A DNA stretch of 64,000 nt. It comes from Maniola hyperantus (lineage: Eukaryota; Arthropoda; Insecta; Lepidoptera; Nymphalidae). Position 1 is the stretch's first letter. Every line of letters starts with the position of its first letter. The notes under the pieces were generated by a model, which saw only the letters and a program-made list of their open reading frames with translations, was not told the DNA's origin and ran no database searches. The stretch lies in assembly GCF_902806685.2 (NCBI RefSeq), contig NC_048564.1, positions 17,360,418 to 17,424,417 of the forward strand, given 5' to 3'. A program made the translations under genes and the position numbers. This document shows, piece by piece, positions 53,136-64,000 of this stretch.

Positions 53136-56100
53136 GTAAGTAATAAATAAATAACTATTCGGGACATGACAGGTTAAGTCCATTTGTGAGTCTTTTGATT
53201 AGAATGTAATAGATAGACGCACGGTGTATTCATAAAGTAACTGCAAAATATGAGACAGGAACTCTACTTAATTACGTTTTACTTGTCTGCCTAGTACCAG
53301 AGTGAACAAGAGCGAGGGAACTCTCGGTTTGATTTTCAATCGACGATATGTCAAATATAGGCTTATATAGGGCTAGCGGTGTCAAATGTACTAACATTTG
53401 ACGCCTGCCACTGATGTCGAAGCCTCGATGTTTTGTAAGAAGTTCCCCTGCTTTTGGTTTTCCTAAATTGCTTTTATGAAAGCTGCTTCTTTCTGGTAAA
53501 ACATGTTGGCATCTGGGACTTGATCTAGCTTAGTCATGGAATTAACGGCTGGGTGCGGCTGATTGTAGAACACATGCTTAATTGCAAGAGCTTTTGAAGT
53601 TAATATTGTAAATACATATACGATTTGACAGATTTCACGTGAAGATGTCATTTGTATGGAGTGTTTCACTGCATTACAAAATGCTCTCCAAGCAGGGCCC
53701 GCGCCTGCTCCTTTATTTGGACATAGAAGTGTGTGTTTTGCATGTGGTACATCTACTCTACGTACACGCACATCACCAGTGCATGCAAACTCTGCGGAAA
53801 GAAATGTCATTCTGCGTTGGGTCTCTCCACACTTGGTATGTATAATAATGAAAAGTACTTATCTATTTTAATACAATACAGATGAAATGGAATATATATA
53901 TATACTATTTACATAAATGTTACCGGTAATTGTATAGAATACCAAAGCATTCCATAAAATCCCTAAAACATTAAGACTAGGCATAAAATATTTTTTTATT
54001 TCATACTTTGCCTCGATTCCCAAACTGCTATAGGAAATGTATGAAATTCGGGATGAAAAATATCTCACAACTATAAATATTTGTATACAAGTGCGATTAT
54101 GTTTGTCTGTCTGTCATCTAGTAATGCATAAGGGTCAAAATATGTGGTCCAGACGAAATCTGAGCACCCTGACTCCACACAGTCGTCTGTCTTACCCCTA
54201 GAGAATTTTTGTAATGTGCGAAGAAAGAAGAGAGTCTTCTGGTGTAGGCCATTTAAAAACTTGATCTTTAATCTCTTAATCATTACCATCATCATCACTA
54301 TTATCATTACTATGATCATGATCATGAAAAATAAAACATAAATAAACTGGAAATCTTGTCTATAACTATTATGATTACGATTAAAATGATCATTATTATC
54401 ATGAAAATCATGATCACTATCATAATTCTCAGTTTAGCTGTATTTTATTTTTTATTTATTTACTAATTCTATGGTATACTATTACATTTTATACATTTCC
54501 TAGGAGCATTTTGGAATTGTATGGAGGGCCTAGGAAATGTATGAAATATCAACGAAAGATTGCATATTTTATACTTTGCATATTTTTATCTTTGAATCTT
54601 TGGCAAAAATAGCCCCGTATTTCTTGGAATGACTAGGTATTCTATAGAATACCTAAAACATTCAGGCAGTGTATAAAATATTTTTTATTTCATACTTTCT
54701 ATCTTTTACTTTCATGCTAGGCAGTCTATACTATTATTATACAACTAGCTGATACCCGAGACTTTGTTCGTGTGGATTTAGGTTTTTAAAAATCCCATGC
54801 GAACTCTTTGATTTTCTGGGATAAAAAGTAGCCTATGTCACTCTCCAGGTCTTTAACTATACCCATTAAAAAAATCACGGCAATGCTTTGCTCCGTTGCA
54901 ACGTGATAGAAGGACAAACCAACAAACAAACACACTTTCACATTTATAATAATATAGTAGTGATAGTATAGTTTAATATGTTAATTATGTACTGTGTTCA
55001 GCTTACAGGTTAGTTCGGTAAGTTCTTAAGTGTTAATTCGGTGGGTAATTAGTTAATACTTTATCAAGGTCATTAAAAAAGACTATTCAATCAAACTAGT
55101 TAAGTATTCATGCCCAGTAGTAAATTGAATATGAACTATAGCTAAAAAGTAAAACAATTGTTTTTCAGGTCCCACATTTAGAAAGAGTGTGCCAAGCATG
55201 TCGTTTGGCAGCTAGAAGAATTGTTCGACGACATTTGCAACAGGACGCAAATCGAGGTGCTGTTATACATGCTGTACAGGTTCCTGAACTAGAAGCTATA
55301 CAGGCTCCTGCACCAGAAGCTGCACAGGCTCCTGCGATACAAGCTGTACAGGCTCCTGCACCAGAAGCTGTACAGGCTCCTCCACCAGAAGCTGTACAGG
55401 ATCCTGCACCAGAAGCTGTACAGGCTCCTGAACCACCACCACTTCCGCCGCATAACTTATTTCAGCCGCAAAGGAGGCAAGAACAAATCATTACCTCAAG
55501 AAAATATAAACGTGTCGCTTCAACTACAAGACATTGTTTATTTCCTGATTGTAGAAATGTTGAACGTTATTTAATTCCAAGAATTATGAAGGAAACTATT
55601 CTAAGTCGCCACAGAATTTACATTCCACCTTGTGCTCGTGTTTGTAACCTTCATTTGAACTGGGAATATTGGGACCAACTACGTGCGAGGCATACAGATT
55701 TCACTAGTTCCCAAATGGATAACATGCTTGATATGTTAGAGAAGATTTCATTGTCAAATAAAATCGACTTCAGTAATGTTCATTCCATCCCACCCAACCT
55801 ATGTCACTACTGGCTAGGTTTGAATGCTACCCAGTTTTATAATTTGTTGAACAGTATACCACAGTTGTATGAAAAGGTACCAGATGCAAGTGTTGCATTA
55901 AGTATTTATTTAACCAAATTAAGAACAGGAGACAGCAATGAGAGATTGACTGGACTTTTTAACATGCCAAGAAGTACCTTAGAACGTAATATGAATAAAG
56001 CAAGAAATGTTTTGACTGAACGCCTTGTGCCTCTACATTTGGGACTTCGTCATATGACTATAAGTGAAGTGGCAGCTAGAAACACAGTAATACCAGAAGG

Positions 56101-57271
56101 TCTTTATGGAAACAATACAATGCCTATAGAAACCAAACCAGCTATCACCATTTGTGACGCTACCTATGTTTACGTTCAAAGTAGCAGCAATTATTTATTT
56201 CAAAAGCAAACCTATAGTTTGCATAAGTATACAAATCTTGTAAAGCCATTTATGATTGTGTGCTGCGATGGCCACATTTTAGATTGCCTTGGCCCTTATA
56301 AAGCTACAACTAATGATGCCTCAATAATGAGCAAAGAATTCAGCAGTGCAGAAGGGACCATGCGATTATACTTCCGTGAAGGTGATGTCTTCATACTGGA
56401 CAGGGGCTTTAGAGATGTGGTTGCACAGCTGCAGGGATACGGATATCAGACACATATGCCTGAATCTTTACTAGAAGGCCAGCACCAACTAACTACACGA
56501 CAGGCAAACAAGTCTCGTTGTGTTACAATGTGTAGATGGGTAGTTGAGGTAGTAAACGGTCGAATAAAACGTGATTTTAAATTATTTCGCCAAGATTATT
56601 TTAATAAAGCTGCAAAACATCTTATGGAAGACTTCCGAATTGCCTGTGCTCTAACAAACAAGTTCCACCCTGTGATCGAGGATAAACAGGAATATTATGA
56701 GTACCTGGAAATAGCTAAGCAAAGATTAAATATGCCTAATCATTTAGCTGATATTGTACAGAGAGAACAGCTGAATAGAAGGCGAAGTATGTTCCAAAAC
56801 ATAGATGGTGACCACCCTCACTTGGAGCAGTTTCCAAGGCTTACCATAGAGCAATTGAAAAAGTTTGCTCTCGGAACGTACCAGCTGAAACAGGCGAGAT
56901 CCTACTACGGCGAACACATTCGCCAAGATGGCACATATGTCGTCGAAATAAATGAGTCTATTGAGGAAGATTTGCCATTAGTTCTGGGTGTCAATAATTA
57001 TCTTCTTCGTGGCAGAGTAAAGTCCCGGCACGTGAGCAGCAGAACTTACTACACATATCTTTTGATCAACAAGAATGAAGAAAATGCTAATACGCTGAGT
57101 GCTATTTCAGGCTACTGTTGTAGCTGCCTAGTAGGCAATCGCACAGTGGGGTGTTGTGCGCACATCATGACTGTCACATGGTATCTGAGCTGGGGTCGCC
57201 ATAATGACATTCAAGCACCGGCCCAATATTTAGATGATATATTTGAAGAATACTGTTATGAAAACGAGTAA
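53010..57271 (+). CDS. ZAD-like/THAP-like DDE_Tnp_4 transposase with SWIM finger, three exons
   Basis: Exons 53010-53135, 53632-53835 and 55169-57271, GT-AG, all phase 0, giving 810 residues without a break. Order: two zinc modules (Cys 8/11/50/53 and 77/80/118/121, each C-x2-C..C-x2-C), an Ala/Pro/Glu repeat (about 150-205, QAPAPEAVQAP), a THAP-like C2CH set (Cys 233 and 238, Cys 269, His 272), a DDE_Tnp_4 core with likely catalytic Asp 440 (CDATY), Asp 521 (FILDRGFRD) and Glu 570 (VVEVVNGRIK), and a SWIM finger at 761-775 (C-x-C-x9-C-x-H). Harbinger/IS5-like transposases of this type cut and paste DNA. No terminal inverted repeats were found around it, so it may be an immobile, possibly domesticated copy. 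Intact frame suggests recent activity or selection. Confidence 0.85.
53632..53835 (+). CDS. Transposase-like gene exon 2
   Basis: Acceptor cgatttgacag, donor GTATGT, 68 codons, phase 0. ISREDVICMECFTALQNAL completes zinc module 1; SVCFACGTSTLRT to LRWVSPHL opens module 2. Supported by the matching module layout on both sides of the exon, although the pyrimidine tract is weak. Confidence 0.8.
53836..55168. other. Intron 2 of the transposase-like gene
   Basis: 54270-54440 is rich in atcatc/atgatc microsatellite-like words. 54480-54700 repeats ggaaatgtatgaaat-type phrases seen at 54030. 54740-54955 is a 'cttcgttcgtgtgg' type dispersed repeat. No coding sequence seen. Confidence 0.5.
55169..57271 (+). 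CDS. Transposase-like gene exon 3 (catalytic)
   Basis: Acceptor ttgtttttcag; begins VPHLERVCQAC and runs 700 codons to TAA at 57269-57271. Contains the proline/alanine repeat, CLFPDC..VCNLHL motif, DDE core and SWIM finger. Its base composition is uniform and free of stops over 2.1 kb. Confidence 0.92.
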   Translation, partial: VPHLERVCQACRLAARRIVRRHLQQDANRGAVIHAVQVPELEAIQAPAPEAAQAPAIQAVQAPAPEAVQAPPPEAVQDPAPEAVQAPEPPPLPPHNLFQPQRRQEQIITSRKYKRVASTTRHCLFPDCRNVERYLIPRIMKETILSRHRIYIPPCARVCNLHLNWEYWDQLRARHTDFTSSQMDNMLDMLEKISLSNKIDFSNVHSIPPNLCHYWLGLNATQFYNLLNSIPQLYEKVPDASVALSIYLTKLRTGDSNERLTGLFNMPRSTLERNMNKARNVLTERLVPLHLGLRHMTISEVAARNTVIPEGLYGNNTMPIETKPAITICDATYVYVQSSSNYLFQKQTYSLHKYTNLVKPFMIVCCDGHILDCLGPYKATTNDASIMSKEFSSAEGTMRLYFREGDVFILDRGFRDVVAQLQGYGYQTHMPESLLEGQHQLTTRQANKSRCVTMCRWVVEVVNGRIKRDFKLFRQDYFNKAAKHLMEDFRIACALTNKFHPVIEDKQEYYEYLEIAKQRLNMPNHLADIVQREQLNRRRSMFQNIDGDHPHLEQFPRLTIEQLKKFALGTYQLKQARSYYGEHIRQDGTYVVEINESIEEDLPLVLGVNNYLLRGRVKSRHVSSRTYYTYLLINKNEENANTLSAISGYCCSCLVGNRTVGCCAHIMTVTWYLSWGRHNDIQAPAQYLDDIFEEYCYENE

Positions 57272-57357
57272 ATAATGTATTAAACATTATTAAAGTACTC
57301 ATTTTCATACTTGACTCACGACAATCTCACATCAAAGGTATGTTCAATCTGAAATGA

Positions 57358-57363
57358 AATAAA
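57358..57363 (+). terminator. Polyadenylation signal AATAAA
   Basis: AATAAA 87 bp after the transposase stop codon, directly at the border of the 224-bp array. Confidence 0.55.
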
Positions 57364-60300
57364 CCAATTCTGAACAAGTTTGGTGTTGTCCTGTAATAAA
57401 GCAAAATCTTCTTTGTTAACCGACAGACCAGCTGCATCTGACGTATGACACCAACTTAGAGGAAGATGTTCCTGTTGCATGGCCGAGCCCACAACTATAG
57501 TGAAGGTAAGTAACCGTAGTTTCTATTTAAAGTAAGCTATCAAGTATTAATACTGTATTCTTCAGTTTAACAGCAGTGTAGAATCAACCAATTCTGAACA
57601 AGTTTGGTGTTGTCCTGTAATAAAGCAAAATCCTCTTTGTTAACAGACAGACCAGCTGCATCTGACGTAAGACACCAACTTAGAGGAAGATGTTCCTGTT
57701 GCATGGCCGAGCCCACAACTATAGTGAAGGTAAGTAACCGTAGTTTCTATTTAAAGTAAGCTATCAAGTATTAATACTGTATTCTTCAGTTTAACAGCAG
57801 TGTAGAATCAACCAATTCTGAACAAGTTTGGTGTTGTCCTGTAATAAAGCAAAATCCTCTTTGTTAACAGACAGACCAGCTGCATCTGACGTAAGACACC
57901 CACTTGGAGGAAGATGTTCCTGACAGACCAGCTGCATCTGACGTAAGACACCCACTTGGAGGAAGATGTTCCTGTTGCATGGCCGAGCCCACAACTATAG
58001 TGAAGGTAAGTAACCGTAGTTTCTATTTAAAGTAAGCTATCAAGTATTAATACTGTATTCTTCAGTTTAACAGCAGTGTAGAATCAACCAATTCTGAACA
58101 AGTTTGGTGTTGTCCTGTAATAAAGCAAAATCCTCTTTGTTAACAGACAGACCAGCTGCATCTGAAGCATGACACCCACTTGGAGGAAGATGTTCCTGAC
58201 AGACCAGCTGCATCTGACGTAAGACACCCACTTGGAGGAAGATGTTCCTGTTGCATGGCCGAGCCCACAACTATAGTGAAGGTAAGAAACCGTGGTTGCT
58301 ATTTAAAGTAAGCTCACAAGTATTAATACTGTATTCTTCAGTTTAACAGCAGTGTAGAATCAACCAATTCTGAACAAGTTTGGTGTTGTCCTATAATAAA
58401 GCAAAATCCTCTTTGTTAACAGACAGACCAGCTGCATCTGAAGCATGAGACCCACTCGGAGGAAGATGTTCCTGTTGCATGGCCGAGCCCACAACTATAG
58501 TGAAGGTAAGTAACCGTAGTTTCTATTTAAAGTAAGCTATCAAGTATTAATACTGTATTCTTCAGTTTAACAGCAGTGTAGAATCAACCAATTCTGAACA
58601 AGTTTGGTGTTGTCCTGTAATAAAGCAAAATCCTCTTTGTTAACAGACAGACCAGCTGCATCTGACGTAAGACACCCACTTGGAGGAAGATGTTCCTGAC
58701 AGACCAGCTGCATCTGACGTAAGACACCCACTTGGAGGAAGATGTTCCTGTTGCATGGCCGAGCCCACAACTATAGTAAAGGTAAGTAACCGTTGTTTCT
58801 ATTTAAAGTAAGCTATCAAGTATTAATACTGTATTCTTCAGTTTAACAACAGTGTAGAATCAACCAATTCTGAACAAGTTTGGTGTTGTCCTGTAATTAA
58901 GCAAAATCCTCTTTGTTAACAGACAGACCAGCTGCATCTGACGTAAGACACCCACTTGGAGGAAGATGTTCCTGACAGACCAGCTGCATCTGACGTAAGA
59001 CACCCACTTGGAGGAAGATGTTCCTGTTGCATGGCCGAGCCCACAACTATAGTGAAGGTAAGTAACCGTAGTTTCTATTTAAAGTAAGCTATCAAGTATT
59101 AATACTGTATTCTTCAGTTTAACAGCAGTGTAGAATCAACCAATTCTGAACAAGTTTGGTGTTGTCCTGTAATAAAGCAAAATCCTCTTTGTTAACAGAC
59201 AGACCAGCTGCATCTGACGTAAGACACCCACTTGGAGGAAGATGTTCCTGTTGCATGGCCGAGCCCACAACTATAGTGAAGGTAAGTAACCGTTGTTTCT
59301 ATTTAAAGTAAGCTATCAAGTATTAATACTGTATTCTTCAGTTTAACAACAGTGTAGAATCAACCAATTCTGAACAAGTTTGGTGTTGTCCTGTAATAAA
59401 GCAAAATCCTCTTTGTTAACAGACAGACCAGCTGCATCTGACGTAAGACACCCACTTGGAGGAAGATGTTCCTGTTGCATGGCCGAGCCCACAACTATAG
59501 TGAAGGTAAGTAACCGTAGTTTCTATTTAAAGTAAGCTATCAAGTATTAATACTGTATTCTTCAGTTTAACAGCAGTGTAGAATCAACCAATTCTGAACA
59601 AGTTTGGTGTTGTCCTGTAATAAAGCAAAATCCTCTTTGTTAACAGACAGACCAGCTGCATCTGACGTAAGACACCCACTTGGAGGAAGATGTTCCTAAC
59701 AGACCAGCTGCATCTGACGTAAGACACCCACTTGGAGGAAGATGTTCCTGTTGCATGGCCGAGCCCACAACTATAGTGAAGGTAAGTAACCGTAGTTTCT
59801 ATTTAAAGTAAGCTATCAAGTATTAATACTGTATTCTTCAGTTTAACAACAGTGTAGAATCAACCAATTCTGAACAAGTTTGGTGTTGTCCTGTAATAAA
59901 GCAAAATCCTCTTTGTTAACAGACAGACCAGCTGCATCTGAAGCATGAGACCCATTTGGAGGAAGATGTTCCTGTTGCATGGCCGAGCCCACAACTATAG
60001 TGAAGGTAAGTAACCGTAGTTTCTATTTAAAGTAAGCTATCAAGTATTAATACTGTATTCTTCAGTTTAACAGCAGTGTAGAATCAACCAATTCTGAACA
60101 AGTTTGGTGTTGTCCTGTAATAAAGCAAAATCCTCTTTGTTAACAGACAGACCAGCTGCATCTGACGTAAGACACCCACTTGGAGGAAGATGTTCCTAAC
60201 AGACCAGCTGCATCTGACGTAAGACACCCACTTGGAGGAAGATGTTCCTGTTGCATGGCCGAGCCCACAACTATAGTGAAGGTAAGTAACCGTTGTTTCT

Positions 60301-63300
60301 ATTTAAAGTAAGCTATCAAGTATTAATACTGTATTCTTCAGTTTAACAGCAGTGTAGAATCAACCAATTCTGAACAAGTTTGGTGTTGTCCTGTAATAAA
60401 GCAAAATCCTCTTTGTTAACAGACAGACCAGCTGCATCTGACGTAAGACACCCACTTGGAGGAAGATGTTCCTAACAGACCAGCTGCATCTGACGTAAGA
60501 CACCCACTTGGAGGAAGATGTTCCTAACAGACCAGCTGCATCTGACGTAGGACACCCACTTGGAGGAAGATGTTCCTGTTGCATGGCCGAGCCCACAACT
60601 ATAGTGAAGGTAAGTAACCGTTGTTTCTATTTAAAGTAAGCTATCAAGTATTAATACTGTATTCTTCAGTTTAACAGCAGTGTAGAATCAACCAATTCTG
60701 AACAAGTTTGGTGTTGTCCTGTAATAAAGCAAAATCCTCTTTGTTAACAGACAGACCAGCTGCATCTGACGTAAGACACCCACTTGGAGGAAGATGTTCC
60801 TAACAGACCAGCTGCATCTGACGTAAGACACCCACTTGGAGGAAGATGTTCCTGACAGACCAGCTGCATCTGACGTAGGACACCCACTTGGAGGAAGATG
60901 TTCCTGTTGCATGGCCGAGCCCACAACTATAGTGAAGGTAAGTAACCGTTGTTTCTATTTAAAGTAAGCTATCAAGTATTAATACTGTATTCTTCAGTTT
61001 AACAGCAGTGTAGAATCAACCAATTCTGAACAAGTTTGGTGTTGTCCTGTAATAAAGCAAAATCCTCTTTGTTAACAGACAGACCAGCTGCATCTGACGT
61101 AAGACACCCACTTGGAGGAAGATGTTCCTGACAGACCAGCTGCATCTGACGTAAGACACCCACTTGGAGGAAGATGTTCCTGTTGCATGGCCGAGCCCAC
61201 AACTATAGTGAAGGTAAGTAACCGTTGTTTCTATTTAAAGTAAGCTATCAAGTATTAATACTGTATTCTTCAGTTTAACAACAGTGTAGAATCAACCAAT
61301 TCTGAACAAGTTTGGTGTTGTCCTGTAATAAAGCAAAATCCTCTTTGTTAACAGACAGACCAGCTGCATCTGACGTAAGACACCCACTTGGAGGAAGATG
61401 TTCCTGTTGCATGGCCGAGCCCACAACTATAGTGAAGGTAAGTAACCGTTGTTTCTATTTAAAGTAAGCTATCAAGTATTAATACTGTATTCTTCAGTTT
61501 AACAGCAGTGTAGAATCAACCAATTCTGAACAAGTTTGGTGTTGTCCTGTAATAAAGCAAAATCCTCTTTGTTAACAGACAGACCAGCTGCATCTGACGT
61601 AAGACACCCACTTGGAGGAAGATGTTCCTAACAGACCAGCTGCATCTGACGTAAGACACCCACTTGGAGGAAGATGTTCCTGACAGACCAGCTGCATCTG
61701 ACGTAAGACACCCACTTGGAGGAAGATGTTCCTGTTGCATGGCCGAGCCCACAACTATAGTGAAGGTAAGTAACCGTTGTTTCTATTTAAAGTAAGCTAT
61801 CAAGTATTAATACTGTATTCTTCAGTTTAACAGCAGTGTAGAATCAACCAATTCTGAACAAGTTTGGTGTTGTCCTGTAATAAAGCAAAATCCTCTTTGT
61901 TAACAGACAGACCAGCTGCATCTGACGTAAGACACCCACTTGGAGGAAGATGTTCCTGACAGACCAGCTGCATCTGACGTAAGACACCCACTTGGAGGAA
62001 GATGTTCCTGTTGCATGGCCGAGCCCACAACTATAGTGAAGGTAAGTAACCGTTGTTTCTATTTAAAGTAAGCTATCAAGTATTAATACTGTATTCTTCA
62101 GTTTAACAGCAGTGTAGAATCAACCAATTCTGAACAAGTTTGGTGTTGTCCTGTAATAAAGCAAAATCCTCTTTGTTAACAGACAGACCAGCTGCATCTG
62201 AAGCATGAGACCCATTTGGAGGAAGATGTTCCTGTTGCATGGCCGAGCCCACAACTATAGTGAAGGTAAGTAACCGTAGTTTCTATTTAAAGTAAGCTAT
62301 CAAGTATTAATACTGTATTCTTCAGTTTAACAGCAGTGTAGAATCAACCAATTCTGAACAAGTTTGGTGTTGTCCTGTAATAAAGCAAAATCCTCTTTGT
62401 TAACAGACAGACCAGCTGCATCTGACGTAAGACACCCACTTGGAGGAAGATGTTCCTGTTGCATGGCCGAGCCCACAACTATAGTGAAGGTAAGTAACCG
62501 TTGTTTCTATTTAAAGTAAGCTATCAAGTATTAATACTGTATTCTTCAGTTTAACAACAGTGTAGAATCAACCAATTCTGAACAAGTTTGGTGTTGTCCT
62601 GTAATAAAGCAAAATCCTCTTTGTTAACAGACAGACCAGCTGCATCTGACGTAAGACACCCACTTGAAGGAAGATGTTCCTGTTGCATGGCCGAGCCCAC
62701 AACTATAGTGAAGGTAAGTAACCGTTGTTTCTATTTAAAGTAAGCTATCAAGTATTAATACTGTATTCTTCAGTTTAACAACAGTGTAGAATCAACCAAT
62801 TCTGAACAAGTTTGGTGTTGTCCTGTAATAAAGCAAAATCCTCTTTGTTAACAGACAGACCAGCTGCATCTGAAGCATGAGACCCATTTGGAGGAAGATG
62901 TTCCTGTTGCATGGCCGAGCCCACAACTATAGTGAAGGTAAGTAACCGTAGTTTCTATTTAAAGTAAGCTATCAAGTATTAATACTGTATTCTTCAGTTT
63001 AACAGCAGTGTAGAATCAACCAATTCTGAACAAGTTTGGTGTTGTCCTGTAATAAAGCAAAATCCTCTTTGTTAACAGACAGACCAGCTGCATCTGACGT
63101 AAGACACCCACTTGGAGGAAGATGTTCCTAACAGACCAGCTGCATCTGACGTAAGACACCCACTTGGAGGAAGATGTTCCTGTTGCATGGCCGAGCCCAC
63201 AACTATAGTGAAGGTAAGTAACCGTTGTTTCTATTTAAAGTAAGCTATCAAGTATTAATACTGTATTCTTCAGTTTAACAGCAGTGTAGAATCAACCAAT

Positions 63301-64000
63301 TCTGAACAAGTTTGGTGTTGTCCTGTAATAAAGCAAAATCCTCTTTGTTAACAGACAGACCAGCTGCATCTGACGTAAGACACCCACTTGGAGGAAGATG
63401 TTCCTAACAGACCAGCTGCATCTGACGTAAGACACCCACTTGGAGGAAGATGTTCCTGACAGACCAGCTGCATCTGACGTAGGACACCCACTTGGAGGAA
63501 GATGTTCCTGTTGCATGGCCGAGCCCACAACTATAGTGAAGGTAAGTAACCGTTGTTTCTATTTAAAGTAAGCTATCAAGTATTAATACTGTATTCTTCA
63601 GTTTAACAGCAGTGTAGAATCAACCAATTCTGAACAAGTTTGGTGTTGTCCTGTAATAAAGCAAAATCCTCTTTGTTAACAGACAGACCAGCTGCATCTG
63701 ACGTAAGACACCCACTTGGAGGAAGATGTTCCTGACAGACCAGCTGCATCTGACGTAAGACACCCACTTGGAGGAAGATGTTCCTGTTGCATGGCCGAGC
63801 CCACAACTATAGTGAAGGTAAGTAACCGTTGTTTCTATTTAAAGTAAGCTATCAAGTATTAATACTGTATTCTTCAGTTTAACAACAGTGTAGAATCAAC
63901 CAATTCTGAACAAGTTTGGTGTTGTCCTGTAATAAAGCAAAATCCTCTTTGTTAACAGACAGACCAGCTGCATCTGACGTAAGACACCCACTTGAAGGAA
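57364..64000 (+). repeat. Composite tandem array, period 224, 276 or 328 bp, 26 starts
   Basis: The word ccaattctgaacaag occurs 26 times from 57364 to 63900. The 25 intervals are 224 (11 times), 276 (10) and 328 (4), that is 224 plus 0, 1 or 2 copies of a 52-bp subunit (gacagaccagctgcatctga to gaagatgttcct). Each unit also holds ttgttaacag before the subunit and gaaggtaagtaac after it, a splice-acceptor and donor look. Small variants (cagcagtg/caacagtg, cgtagttt/cgttgttt, gacgtaagac/gaagcatgag) let copies be tracked. Continues beyond the window. Confidence 0.98.
57423..57500 (+). pseudogene. Exon-like open stretch in the first array unit
   Basis: Only in the first unit does the segment after the acceptor-like site read TDQLHLTYDTNLEEDVPVAW with PSPQL and then TAG. 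In most later units TAT has become TAA, closing the frame, while units of the gaagcatga type (58439, 59939, 62199, 62871) stay open as LHLKHET. Upstream of the acceptor the frame is closed by TAA. It may be a remnant of a terminal exon; I do not recognise the peptide. Confidence 0.35.

Noticed and set aside
53463..53810. 115-codon minus-strand frame
   Set aside because: It is antisense to exon 2 of the transposase-like gene, which has splice sites and paired zinc motifs.
57791..63806. Repeated 60-78-codon minus-strand frames in the 224-bp array
   Set aside because: They begin at GTG, differ only by 52-bp copy number and have no motif; they are repeat by-products.

Overview
This is eukaryotic, almost certainly lepidopteran (moth or butterfly), genomic DNA. 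Genes are split by GT-AG introns, the background is AT-rich, and intergenic and intronic space is packed with short dispersed repeats of a lepidopteran kind: tRNA-headed SINEs, palindromic MITEs, and remnants carrying 'gatgcccgcgacttcgtccgcg' -type and 'gccaagtgcgagtc' -type motifs. One run of exactly 200 Ns (16578-16777) marks a scaffold gap.

Layout. 1-624: minus-strand exon of a KCTD1/15-like BTB protein, present 2.9 times in a 214-bp tandem array. 0.8-2.9 kb: short tandem repeats and MITE pieces. 2.9-8.7 kb: a very homogeneous 82-bp CpG-rich satellite, about 70.6 copies. 8.7-13.9 kb: AT-rich, MITEs, no convincing gene. 13.99-14.85 kb: minus-strand array of a 49-residue six-cysteine module (147 bp x 5.8). 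16.3-19.7 kb: decayed Ty3/gypsy-type LTR retrotransposon (minus) beside the gap. 20.4-21.2 kb and 23.5-23.8 kb: non-LTR retrotransposon fragments.

26.6-49.6 kb (plus): a GH47 class I alpha-1,2-mannosidase of the ER type (MAN1B1), of which ten coding exons join in consistent phase to about 533 residues and cover the whole catalytic domain; no membrane-anchor exon was found. Its introns hold nested transposons, a 71-bp array made from a SINE's tRNA-like head, and tandem copies of its own exons 6 and 7.

53.0-57.3 kb (plus): a three-exon gene with an intact frame for an 810-residue protein combining two C-x2-C/C-x2-C zinc modules, a Pro/Ala repeat, a THAP-like C2CH motif, a DDE_Tnp_4 (Harbinger/IS5-like) transposase core and a C-terminal SWIM zinc finger. 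57.36-64.0 kb: a composite array whose periods are exactly 224, 276 or 328 bp (224 + 0, 1 or 2 x 52), running off the window end.

The most unusual theme is that several independent arrays here are built from exon-sized pieces with very short flanks (KCTD exon, cysteine-rich module, two GH47 exons, probably the 224-bp array) or from a SINE promoter head. This is either a real process of local short-segment amplification in this genome or a recurrent assembly artefact; long-read spanning would decide.
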